From the NCBI RefSeq assembly GCF_011170065.1, contig NZ_BLLH01000002.1:248001-312000 (forward strand): DNA of 64,000 bases, given 5' to 3'. The notes below the pieces were generated by a model, which was not told where the DNA came from, did not search any database, and saw only the letters and a list, made by a program, of their open reading frames with translations. Both the position numbers and the translations under genes were made by a program. Below are positions 16,865-24,585 of the stretch, in pieces (position 1 is the first letter of the stretch; every line of letters starts with the position of its first letter). The stretch comes from Pseudolactococcus insecticola. GTDB lineage: Bacteria; Bacillota; Bacilli; Lactobacillales; Streptococcaceae.

Positions 16865-17515
16865 ATGGAAAACTTTTTATTTTTTACTATTGGTACGATT
16901 TTTGGTTCCTTTTTCGGCCTTTGCATCGACCGCTTGCCCGATGGACAGTCAATCGCCTTTCCTCGCTCTCATTGCGGAAAATGTGGTCAAACACTCAAAA
17001 ACAGGGATCTGATTCCTATCCTATCACAGGCGATTAGCCACTCAAAATGTCGCTACTGTGGCAGTCATATTCCGGTTTGGTATGGCGTGTTGGAAGTCCT
17101 GACAGGCGGTATTTTCATGCTTGGACTTTCAAGCACGATTGATCTAACGACGTTTATTTTACTGGTCGTTTCAAGCCTTTTGACAGGTTTTGATCTCAAA
17201 AGTCACAGCTTTCCCTTGATCATCTGGCTGATCTTTTTTGGCTTGCTACTTGTCACAACGCCCTTTCGTCTAGCCGTCCTATTTTTCCTGATTGCTGCTT
17301 TATTAACCGAGCTTGGCTTGAAAAAAATCGGATCTGGCGATTGGCTCTATTTGAGTTTGCTATCTTTTTTAATTGATTTACATCAGATAACACTACTCTT
17401 ATTTATCGCCAGCCTAACAGGCATTGTCTATTATATGTTACGCAAAAAAAAGGAAGAAATCCCTTTCTTACCTTTTTTATCGATTGGCTTTATAAGTGTT
17501 CTTTTTATCATTTGA
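16865..17515 (+). CDS. comC: Type IV prepilin peptidase (competence ComC-like)
   Basis: A 216-residue polytopic membrane aspartic protease that cleaves prepilin-like leaders of competence pseudopilins. Two zinc-type CxxC pairs (C37/C40 and C62/C65) lie in the N-terminal cytosolic loop. The catalytic aspartates are plausibly in GFDLKSHSFP (about 117) and GSGDWLYL (about 157). I chose ATG 16865 because MENFLFFTIGTIFGSFFGLCIDRLP is the family N-terminus; an ATG at 16739 would add a hydrophobic extension not seen in the family. There is no clear ribosome binding site or ComX cin-box. Its stop abuts the stop of the convergent gene. Confidence 0.88.
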   Translation: MENFLFFTIGTIFGSFFGLCIDRLPDGQSIAFPRSHCGKCGQTLKNRDLIPILSQAISHSKCRYCGSHIPVWYGVLEVLTGGIFMLGLSSTIDLTTFILLVVSSLLTGFDLKSHSFPLIIWLIFFGLLLVTTPFRLAVLFFLIAALLTELGLKKIGSGDWLYLSLLSFLIDLHQITLLLFIASLTGIVYYMLRKKKEEIPFLPFLSIGFISVLFII

Positions 17516-18358
17516 TCACCACCATTGCCACGGGTAAGACCAATCTCTTGATTTGGTATCAGTGTTATCTGGCTTTGATACTGTTTGTGGTGTCTCTATG
17601 CTAACCTCTGACGTATGTGTTGGCTCAGGCTTGACTTCAGGCGTCGATTCTGATGGTGCCAGTGCCGTTTTCGATTCTGACGAAACTGACGGTTGTACAC
17701 GCTGTACCTGCGCAGTCGCTGTCGTACTAGGTGTTAGCTGTGATTCTCTTGGTGATTTTGGTACAATTGGCTCAGAAGCAGATGTTTGCACACTCGTCTC
17801 TGGACTATCTGACGCCTTCTTCACATTGGGATTGCTTGCAGTTGTCGTTGTCACAGATGACGTCTGCGACTGAGGTGTCTCAGTGTCATAAGCGGTTTGT
17901 CTCGCAGTCGTTGTCACACCCACTGTTGAAGCTTTTTCTGAGCTATGCTTATCAGTAGCGGGTTTGTGGCTTGTTGTAGATTCACTTGATTTTGTCGATC
18001 CAACCTCAGTCTCTACCGAAGTCCCTCTGCCATCACTTTCGCCAACTGCCGGCTTCGGTGCCGACGGCTGATTGTCTGGCGCTTTCGCCGTTGTGCTGAC
18101 TTTCTGCGAATCTGTCCCTGCCACGGGTATATCAGGCAGCTTCTGACTTGGCATCGTCCTTGCAGCTGCAGCCGCTTCTCGTACGGCTGCCCATTCTGAT
18201 GAACTTTTGATGATATTTTTAGTCGCAACAATCTTATTGCCGCGCTCAACTGCACTATTTTTACTATTTTCGTTGACAATGACACCACCAACCGCAATAA
18301 TCGCTGTCAAAAAAAGCTCTGTGGCAATCAAATATTTATTCAAAAAGATATTTTTCAT
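17516..18358 (-). CDS. Ser/Thr/Pro-rich membrane-anchored protein of unknown function
   Basis: A 280-residue protein with one N-terminal hydrophobic helix (about residues 9-28) and a short charged/Ala-rich stretch. About 190 residues of low complexity follow, rich in Ser, Thr, Pro, Glu and Ala, the composition of an extended extracellular stalk. It ends in an abrupt aromatic tail, SYPWQWW. No domain recognised and no LPXTG sorting signal. The promoter upstream is good (TTGACA, 16 bases, TACAAT). The aromatic tail could be a binding or oligomerisation element; this is only inference. Confidence 0.65.
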   Translation of the reverse strand: MKNIFLNKYLIATELFLTAIIAVGGVIVNENSKNSAVERGNKIVATKNIIKSSSEWAAVREAAAAARTMPSQKLPDIPVAGTDSQKVSTTAKAPDNQPSAPKPAVGESDGRGTSVETEVGSTKSSESTTSHKPATDKHSSEKASTVGVTTTARQTAYDTETPQSQTSSVTTTTASNPNVKKASDSPETSVQTSASEPIVPKSPRESQLTPSTTATAQVQRVQPSVSSESKTALAPSESTPEVKPEPTHTSEVSIETPQTVSKPDNTDTKSRDWSYPWQWW

Positions 18359-18380
18359 GATGCCTTTACCTCATGATTAT

Positions 18381-18408
18381 ATTGTATCACAAATTAAGCA
18401 TTTGTCAA
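18381..18408 (-). promoter_or_regulatory. Promoter of the Ser/Thr-rich protein gene
   Basis: TTGACA (18403-18408), 16 bases, TACAAT (18381-18386) on the minus strand; a TATAAT begins two bases further on. Leader about 15-20 bases with AGG-containing site. Confidence 0.65.
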
Positions 18409-18434
18409 ATTGAAAAATTATTTCATAAATGCCT

Positions 18435-19496
18435 TTATAGCCCTGTAACCGTTACGCCAAGTAGCCTAATGCCCTTATCTTCTTGCAAATAATCCGCCAA
18501 TAAATTTTGAGCATGACCATCAATTGTTAGAAAATCAGCGACCTTTTCATCTAGTGATAATCGCTTGGTCACTGTCGTAAAGTCAGCATAGCGAATTTTG
18601 ATCACGATGATGCTACCTTTCATCTTATTTTTTGTCAGAATATCAGACACTTTCTGTGACAATTTTTCAACCTCAGCCTTGACATCAGCCTCTAGATATA
18701 ACAATTTACCGTATGTTTTTTCCTTACCAACCGACTTGCGAATGCGATTGGGCTTGACGGGTGCCATGTGAATGCCGTTTGCTTTCAGATAAAGCTCCCA
18801 GCCAAACTGACCTAGCTTATCCGCCAATATCTGTGGCGAATAATTCTGCACGTCTTTCCCTGTTTTGATGCCAAGTTTTTCCAACTTTTCGGCAGTTTTC
18901 GCACCCACACCGTGAAATTTCTCAATCGGAAAATCAGCTAGAAATGTGAACGCCTCATCCGGACTGATCAAAGTCAAACCTCTCGGTTTTTCAAAATCTG
19001 ACGCAATTTTCGCTAAAAATTTATTGTAAGAAACACCGGCTGAACTTGTCAGATGGAGTTCTGTGAAAATATCATGCTGAATCATTTTAGCTATTTTTAT
19101 GGCTGATGTGGCACCGATTTTATTGATTGTAACATCCAGATAAGCCTCGTCTAACGCCATCCCTTCAACTTCATCTGTATAGCGATGAAAAATCTCGTGC
19201 ATCTGCTTTGAAATCTCACGATAATGCTCATAATTTCCAGAAACGAACACAGCTTGCGGGCAGAGTTCATAGGCTTCTTTAGCCGACATGGCTGAGTGAA
19301 TCCCATATTTTCTTGCGATATAGTTAGCCGTAGACACAACGCCGCGCCCGCCCGACTCAAGCGGATTTCGTGCAATCACAACGGGCTTACCGACTAGATC
19401 TGGGTTATCACGCTCTTCAATCGAGGCAAAAAAGGCATCCATATCCACATGGATGATTTTTCGACTGGTATCATTGATGAGTGGAAAAACTAACAT
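18435..19496 (-). CDS. dinB: DNA polymerase IV
   Basis: A 353-residue Y-family translesion polymerase. Metal-binding aspartates are in [12 protein letters not shown] (D18, D20) and ALDEAYLDV (about D114-E115). The helix-hairpin-helix [12 protein letters not shown] lies near 185, and the little-finger domain runs to the end. The N-terminus [23 protein letters not shown] is the streptococcal DinB start, so the ATG is secure. TAAAAT lies six bases upstream with no ribosome binding site, so the mRNA is predicted leaderless. The -35 (TTGAAA) sits in an inverted repeat. Confidence 0.95.
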   Translation of the reverse strand: MLVFPLINDTSRKIIHVDMDAFFASIEERDNPDLVGKPVVIARNPLESGGRGVVSTANYIARKYGIHSAMSAKEAYELCPQAVFVSGNYEHYREISKQMHEIFHRYTDEVEGMALDEAYLDVTINKIGATSAIKIAKMIQHDIFTELHLTSSAGVSYNKFLAKIASDFEKPRGLTLISPDEAFTFLADFPIEKFHGVGAKTAEKLEKLGIKTGKDVQNYSPQILADKLGQFGWELYLKANGIHMAPVKPNRIRKSVGKEKTYGKLLYLEADVKAEVEKLSQKVSDILTKNKMKGSIIVIKIRYADFTTVTKRLSLDEKVADFLTIDGHAQNLLADYLQEDKGIRLLGVTVTGL

Positions 19497-19537
19497 GGTT
19501 TTATTTTACATCTTTTTGTTAGTTTTTTCAACTAACA
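19497..19537 (-). promoter_or_regulatory. dinB promoter with inverted repeat over the -35, predicted leaderless
   Basis: TTGAAA (19526-19531), 17 bases, TAAAAT (19503-19508), AAAACC, ATG. The dyad TGTTAGT-N7-ACTAACA (19517-19537) covers the -35 and could be a repressor operator; it could also form a weak hairpin after deoD. Confidence 0.65.
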
Positions 19538-19576
19538 AGAAGCAATTCATCTCAACAGATTGCTTCACGAGATGAG

Positions 19577-20284
19577 TTACTCCGCAATCAAAGTCTCAAG
19601 GCCAACTGCCATCATATCGGTAAATGTTTTTTCGCGTTCTTCACTCGTTGTATCCTCGTCAGCCACAAGCGAATCCGAAATGGTCATGATGCCCAAAGCC
19701 TGCACGCCATGTTTTGCTGCCAAATAATAAAGCGCTGCGGCCTCCATCTCGACCGCCTTTACACCCATGGTACCGAGCTTGACGTTTTTGTCAAATAAGT
19801 CTGAGTAAAACAAATCAGCAGATAAAACGCTGCCAACGTGTGTGATGACACCCATATCTTTGGCGATATGGTAGGCCTTATCAAGCAAGTCAAAGTCCGC
19901 GATTTGTGGAAAATCATATTCAGGCCAGTCATTTTTGATGATATTTGACGTGGTTGCAGCTGCCTGTGCGAGAACCAGATCACGCACGTGCACATCTGGC
20001 GCAAGTGATCCAGCTGTCCCAACACGAATCAGTTTTTTAACACCATAATCCACAATCAACTCCCGCGCATAAATCGAAATCGATGGCATGCCCATGCCAG
20101 TTCCCATGACAGAAACACGCTCGCCTTTGTAAATGCCGGTATAACCAAACATATTGCGCACTTTGTTAAATAAAACGGCGTCTTCTAAAAAGTGTTCTGC
20201 GATAAATTTTGCCCGCAAAGGATCTCCTGGCAGCAAAATCTTATCTGCAATGTCCTGTTTTTCAGCTTCGATATGGATACTCAT
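19577..20284 (-). CDS. deoD: Purine nucleoside phosphorylase, DeoD type
   Basis: A 235-residue hexameric-type phosphorylase that splits purine (deoxy)nucleosides with phosphate. Seen: [24 protein letters not shown] at the start, [19 protein letters not shown] for phosphate, [10 protein letters not shown] and TISDSL near the end. GAGGTAAATC lies before the ATG. It is separated from punA by a terminator fused to its own -10 (TATAAT, 20318-20323). Together with punA and deoB it feeds ribose-1-P and deoxyribose-1-P to catabolism. Confidence 0.95.
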   Translation of the reverse strand: MSIHIEAEKQDIADKILLPGDPLRAKFIAEHFLEDAVLFNKVRNMFGYTGIYKGERVSVMGTGMGMPSISIYARELIVDYGVKKLIRVGTAGSLAPDVHVRDLVLAQAAATTSNIIKNDWPEYDFPQIADFDLLDKAYHIAKDMGVITHVGSVLSADLFYSDLFDKNVKLGTMGVKAVEMEAAALYYLAAKHGVQALGIMTISDSLVADEDTTSEEREKTFTDMMAVGLETLIAE

Positions 20285-20317
20285 GATTTACCTCGTTTTT
20301 ATTTATTTCTGCTCTTA

Positions 20318-20349
20318 ATTATAGCAAAAAACTCGCCAAATCGCGAGTT
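20318..20349 (-). terminator. punA terminator fused to deoD promoter
   Basis: Minus-strand AACTCGC/GCGAGTT with a T-run continues into extended -10 TGC-TATAAT for deoD. Confidence 0.75.
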
Positions 20350-20359
20350 CTCTCTATAC

Positions 20360-21175
20360 TTATAAAGCTGCCAAAACCGACTTAACAAATAGCTTAAAAT
20401 CTTCTTTGATCTGTGTGGTCACGGCGACGACTTCCTCATGATTGAGCTCAGCTTGTTTGCCTGCTGCATGGTTGGTAATCGCAGAGATACCAAGCACTTT
20501 CATACCTGAATGCGCAGCCACAATGACCTCTGGCACAGTCGACATACCGACAGCGTCGGCACCAATGGTTTCAGCAAAACGAATCTCAGCTGGCGTTTCA
20601 TAAGTCGGACCCGAAAAGCCCATGTAAACGCCCTCTGACAAGGCAACTTTATTTTCAGCTGCCACACGTTTTGCAATCTCACGATAATCACGTGTATAGG
20701 CATCACTCATATCAGGAAAACGTGGTCCAAACTCGTCCAGATTATCCCCAATTAGCGGATGATTGGCTGTGAAGTTAATATGATCTGAAATCAGCATCAA
20801 GGTACCAGGACCAAAACTAATGCCCCCAGCCGCATTGGTAACTAACAGGCTATCAGCACCAAGCAACTTCATCACACGCACAGGCATCGTCACAGTTTGC
20901 ATGTCATGACCTTCATAATAATGAAAGCGCCCTTGCATGGCAATCACTTTTTTACCTGAAAGTTCACCGTAAACTAACTTGCCTGCATGTCCTGCAACTT
21001 TAGAAGCAGGAAAGTTTGGAATATCAGCATAGTCAGCAATAATCGGATTTTCAATCTCCTCAGCAAGGTCGCCCAAGCCTGATCCCAAAATCAAGCCAAA
21101 ATCAGCGTTTCCAAAGCCGATACTCGTCAGATAATCAGCCGTTTCATGAATTTTTGCACTCAAATTTTCTAGCAT
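20360..21175 (-). CDS. punA: Purine nucleoside phosphorylase, trimeric type
   Basis: A 271-residue phosphorylase of the inosine/guanosine-specific trimeric class. LILGSGLGDL near residue 28 gives the phosphate loop, GRFHYYEGH near 82, VTNAAGG near 112, and MSTVPEVIVAAHSGM near 215 the base-binding region. The start ATG shares one base with the deoB stop (TAATG), so the two are translationally coupled. Confidence 0.94.
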   Translation of the reverse strand: MLENLSAKIHETADYLTSIGFGNADFGLILGSGLGDLAEEIENPIIADYADIPNFPASKVAGHAGKLVYGELSGKKVIAMQGRFHYYEGHDMQTVTMPVRVMKLLGADSLLVTNAAGGISFGPGTLMLISDHINFTANHPLIGDNLDEFGPRFPDMSDAYTRDYREIAKRVAAENKVALSEGVYMGFSGPTYETPAEIRFAETIGADAVGMSTVPEVIVAAHSGMKVLGISAITNHAAGKQAELNHEEVVAVTTQIKEDFKLFVKSVLAAL

Positions 21176-22386
21176 TATGTCAAATCTCCTAAGAATGAAA
21201 CACCGTTTTCAGTGGCAGCAACGCCAAAGTTTTCAGCTACTGTTGCTGAAATATCAGCATAATGTCCAACTGGCAGCACGCCATTTCCAGAAAAAGCTTT
21301 GCTGTAAGCAAGAAGCGGAATGTACTCACGGGTGTGGTCAGTCCCTGGATAAGTCGGATCGTTGCCGTGGTCAGCTGTGATCAGCAAAAGATCATCATGA
21401 CCCATCGCCTCATAAATCTCAGGCAAGCGAGCATCAAATTCGTTGATGGCATTACCATATCCCGCCACATCGCGACGGTGACCAAAAAGCGCATCAAAAT
21501 CAACCAGATTGGTAAATGAAAAACCAGTCTCAAACTCAGGCAGTTTCAGCGTTTCAATCAGGCGATTGACACCTGCCATATTGCTCGCCGTGTGACCCAT
21601 GTCGTGATTGATCCCAACACCGTTGAAAATGTCGTTAATCTTGCCGACTGAGTAAACAGACACGCCAGCTTCGTTTAGTGAGTCAAGCACTGTATGCCCA
21701 AAAGGCGACAGCGCATAGTCATGGCGCCCAGCAGTCCGTGTGAAATGTCCAGGTGTGCCAACATAAGGTCGCGCAATAATCCGACCAATCATGTACGGAT
21801 CGTCCAGTGTAATCGACCGCACGTATTCACAGATCTTATAAAGCTCTTCCAAAGGAATCACATCTTCGTGAGCTGCGATTTGCAGCACTGGATCAGCAGA
21901 CGTATAAATGATCAATTCACCCGTCTCCATCTGCCGTGGCCCAAAATCATCAATAACAGCCGTTCCAGAATATGGGATATTCGCTTCACGGATGATTTTA
22001 CGCCCTGAAAAAGCTTCTATCTTTTCAAGCAGATCCTCAGGGTAGCCTTCAGGAAATACTCTAAACGGCACCTTGATATTGAGCCCCATGATCTCCCAGT
22101 GACCTGTCATCGTGTCTTTGCCACGTGAAACTTCTTCTAACTTTGTTACATAGCCGTTTTGCGCGCTGACTTGTTCAACGCCGACTAATGCCTTATCTCG
22201 GGGAATGTTACCCAGACCAATTTTCGCCATGTTTGGTACATTTAGCGCAAAGTTTTCTGAGATATGTCCCCAAGTATCAGACTTGGTATCATCCACATCG
22301 TGGTTGAAAAACTCATTCGCATCAGGCGCTGCACCGATACCAACCGAGTCCATGACGACTAAGTGAATTCGATTAAATTTTGACAT
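21175..22386 (-). CDS. deoB: Phosphopentomutase
   Basis: A 403-residue enzyme of the alkaline phosphatase superfamily that interconverts (deoxy)ribose-1- and 5-phosphate. Metal and phospho-acceptor residues are visible in [14 protein letters not shown] (residues 9-22), [10 protein letters not shown] (about 89-98), [16 protein letters not shown] (about 338-353) and [10 protein letters not shown]. Operon deoB-punA. The promoter is an extended -10 (TGC-TATAAT, 22422-22427) fused to the terminator of the upstream transferase, with AAGAGGCAG before the ATG. A frameshifted copy of its first 17 codons exists at 24407-24459. Confidence 0.96.
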   Translation of the reverse strand: MSKFNRIHLVVMDSVGIGAAPDANEFFNHDVDDTKSDTWGHISENFALNVPNMAKIGLGNIPRDKALVGVEQVSAQNGYVTKLEEVSRGKDTMTGHWEIMGLNIKVPFRVFPEGYPEDLLEKIEAFSGRKIIREANIPYSGTAVIDDFGPRQMETGELIIYTSADPVLQIAAHEDVIPLEELYKICEYVRSITLDDPYMIGRIIARPYVGTPGHFTRTAGRHDYALSPFGHTVLDSLNEAGVSVYSVGKINDIFNGVGINHDMGHTASNMAGVNRLIETLKLPEFETGFSFTNLVDFDALFGHRRDVAGYGNAINEFDARLPEIYEAMGHDDLLLITADHGNDPTYPGTDHTREYIPLLAYSKAFSGNGVLPVGHYADISATVAENFGVAATENGVSFLGDLT

Positions 22387-22735
22387 CTCACTGCCTCTTT
22401 TCTTTATTTGTCTCTTTTTCTATTATAGCAAAAAACAAGTTTTTAAGCTTGTCTTTTTCTGTCTGCTAATCTAGTCTAGCAAAAGTCTACTATCTTGTAA
22501 CATCACTCAAATCGCTATTTTTCACTTGATGGCTAGTATTTCCATCAAATATTCCTTCATATAGACAATCCGCTATTTTTTCTTCAGGATGAGGTTCTGA
22601 TAGCCAAGGTGCAACATTTCGAGATTGTTGCGGAGCTAGTTCGTCGCCATTTTCTATAATAGTCGTAAGTTGTTTGTCAATGGCTTCAAATGAATAGTCT
22701 TTCAAACGATGCACACCACTCATCAAGGCCTCACC
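22333..22735. repeat. Direct repeat copy 1 (deoB start, promoter, transferase 3' end)
   Basis: About 403 bases recur at 24407-24807 (offset about 2.07 kb). The half within the transferase 3' ends is nearly identical; the promoter half has scattered changes and two small deletions in copy 2. Confidence 0.9.
22422..22452 (-). terminator. Glycan-cluster terminator fused to deoB promoter
   Basis: Minus-strand ACAAG...CTTGT hairpin with T-run ends in TGC-TATAAT, the deoB extended -10. A second copy of this block exists at 24494-24523. Confidence 0.7.
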
Positions 22736-24298
22736 TTCTTTTGATAGTGGTTTGTGATCCGCACGTTCTAACCAGATGATTGGCTTTTGAAGAATCTGCG
22801 CTTCGTATAATACGGATACACCATCAGCAATCACAACATCCGCAGCAGCAATCAATGCGTGCATCCCTCGATCAGAAACAATCATCAGATTATCAAGCTC
22901 AGAAATCCTATCTTCAAAATCTGAAAAAAGTTGGCCGTGTCTCGCTTTGAACTCAGGATGTGGATTCCAGACAAAGGAATACTCCGGATATTTTTTTGCA
23001 AGTGCCCGATAGTGCTCAGCTACCTCATCAAACAGCCCAAATTTCAAAAAATCTTTTCCAAGTGAGAAGTGACTAACGAACAAAATATTTTTTTTATACT
23101 TTACAAACTGTTCGGGCCAAAATGCTACTGTTTTTGAAATAGCAATCGCTTTTAAGTTACCCGTATCTTGATACTTATCAAGTAGTTTTCCTTGCCCGAT
23201 TGAAAGCAAATAATCTCTGGTCTCATCAAAAATCGTCCCAAAAATATACTTTGATTCTTGAAAATACGGCTGCACCGCATAGTTTATCAAAAGAGCTCCA
23301 GCGATAAAATGGTCAATCACTGTGTAATAAATATTGGCTAAATTCGTCCATTGAAGTGATCCTGTCTGAAATTCAGTCGCCCAGTTACTTTCCCACGGAT
23401 CTTGCCGAAAAACATAATGCGGTAGAAAGTGTTTCAACTGTTTTTCAACTTCTGATAGTGTACCAGCTGTATATGCAAGATTTGCAGCATCAAGTTCTTC
23501 TAGCAATTCATTATTAAGATACTCACCGTTCGATGCCCGATTCGGCTGAATGAAAATGCGAACCTCAAATCGTTGGTCTTGCTCGAGTAATCTAACAAGG
23601 CGAATAAAATGCGACGCCGTCCCATACTTAAACAACAAAATCGCAACTTTTATTTTCAAATGATTTTCTCTTGTTGTCTCCTCATTTGATGATTTGAGCA
23701 AAGCAAGCGTCTCAGCGACTTGAGTATCAAGAGCTTGTATCTTATCATGTGAAGCAATCGCAGCTGCCGGATTATCAATCTTGATAAAACGTCTGCGTTT
23801 ATGCTTACCATGAACACCTTCGAGCCTTTCATCAGACAAATAATCAAGTTGATGCTCAATCCCCCATTTTTGATTATAAATCGTTAATCTATCGCTGTTA
23901 ATTCTATAATAGGCAAAATGGGAAAGGTCATTTATAATGGTACCGTCTGCGCTAAAATATAGACCATAGGCAAGACTATGTACTCTCGGAATCCCTAAAG
24001 TCCAAAGATTTTTTGACAATATTTCTTGGTTGATCCGACTATCTGATCGTTTATAAAATCGTAATAGCCCGTTCACTTCCCCTTCAAATCGCCCATCATC
24101 TGTTGGGAACATGGTTGAGATCACTTTGCCCTCATCATTTTGGATGATCAGTTTACCGCCTTTTATTTCCCACTTAACGTGGTGTTCCTGAGCATTTTTG
24201 ATACTGCCATCTGGCAGAAAAATCACATTTTTATTATATACTTTACCATGTGGCCGACCATATATCCAAATATGCGTCAGTAACATTTTTTTATCCAT
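22490..24298 (-). CDS. TagF-like transferase with two N-terminal repeat modules (copy H)
   Basis: A 602-residue cytosolic protein. Residues 1-165 hold two copies of an about 80-residue module (W-x-x-G-R-P, then F-x-x-D-G-x-I, W-x-I, R-F-E-G), the second degenerate. The rest is a GT-B-like domain resembling the CDP-glycerol glycerophosphotransferase family (PF04464 type): KVAILLFKYGTASH, LPHYVFRQDPWESNW, WNPHPEF, and DGVSVLYEAQILQKPIIWLE. Donor and acceptor unknown. I chose ATG 24298 with GGGGAG about 6 bases upstream; a GTG at 24322 is the alternative. Its last 60 or so residues match the neighbour at 24586 almost exactly although the rest has diverged, a sign of the 403-bp duplication. It is probably driven by a captured copy of the deoB promoter. 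Confidence 0.75.
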   Translation of the reverse strand: MDKKMLLTHIWIYGRPHGKVYNKNVIFLPDGSIKNAQEHHVKWEIKGGKLIIQNDEGKVISTMFPTDDGRFEGEVNGLLRFYKRSDSRINQEILSKNLWTLGIPRVHSLAYGLYFSADGTIINDLSHFAYYRINSDRLTIYNQKWGIEHQLDYLSDERLEGVHGKHKRRRFIKIDNPAAAIASHDKIQALDTQVAETLALLKSSNEETTRENHLKIKVAILLFKYGTASHFIRLVRLLEQDQRFEVRIFIQPNRASNGEYLNNELLEELDAANLAYTAGTLSEVEKQLKHFLPHYVFRQDPWESNWATEFQTGSLQWTNLANIYYTVIDHFIAGALLINYAVQPYFQESKYIFGTIFDETRDYLLSIGQGKLLDKYQDTGNLKAIAISKTVAFWPEQFVKYKKNILFVSHFSLGKDFLKFGLFDEVAEHYRALAKKYPEYSFVWNPHPEFKARHGQLFSDFEDRISELDNLMIVSDRGMHALIAAADVVIADGVSVLYEAQILQKPIIWLERADHKPLSKEGEALMSGVHRLKDYSFEAIDKQLTTIIENGDELAPQQSRNVAPWLSEPHPEEKIADCLYEGIFDGNTSHQVKNSDLSDVTR

Positions 24299-24338
24299 GA
24301 TTTTCTCCCCTGTCATGCTCACCTATTTTTGTGCTAAC

Positions 24339-24401
24339 TCAAACTTTTTCTATCGATATATCAATTACATCAATCTGCGTTCCAAGGCTAATGAATACGA
24401 T
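24339..24401 (-). pseudogene. Tail of a lost GT8-type gene
   Basis: The minus-strand frame ending at TGA (24339-24341) reads SLGTQIDVIDISIEKV, which matches the C-terminal ends of the three GT8 proteins in the cluster (GSVIDLIDISIEKL, GTRIDIIDLTLERL). Only about 16-20 codons remain. They join abruptly to the deoB fragment at about 24402-24407, so this is one edge of a recombination junction. Confidence 0.8.
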
Positions 24402-24406
24402 GAAAA

Positions 24407-24459
24407 ACCGATACCAACCGAGTCCATGACGACTAGTGAATCCGATTAAATTTTGCCAT
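24407..24459 (-). pseudogene. deoB 5' fragment with frameshift
   Basis: Duplicate of the first 17 codons of deoB. A one-base deletion makes it read MAKFNRIH and stop. The deoB ribosome binding site is kept upstream, so an octapeptide may be translated in the leader of the transferase gene at 22490-24298. Confidence 0.85.
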
Positions 24460-24493
24460 CTTACTGCCTCTTTTCTTTATCTATCTCTTTTCT

Positions 24494-24523
24494 ATTGTAG
24501 CAAAAACAAGTTTTTAAGCTTGT
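24494..24523 (-). promoter_or_regulatory. Duplicated terminator and deoB-type promoter
   Basis: Copy of the terminator/-10 block at 22422-22452. The hexamer here is TACAAT instead of TATAAT, still with TGC before it. It lies about 200 bases upstream of the transferase ATG at 24298 and is the only promoter I see for it. Confidence 0.6.
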
Positions 24524-24585
24524 CTTTTTCTGTCTACTAATCTGGTCTATCAAAAGTTTACCGTCTTGCAACATCACTCAAAACG

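Noticed and set aside
18435..19496. DinB active-site change (ALDEAYLDV in place of [18 protein letters not shown])
   Set aside because: The catalytic Asp-Glu pair is intact; the Ser-to-Ala difference is minor.
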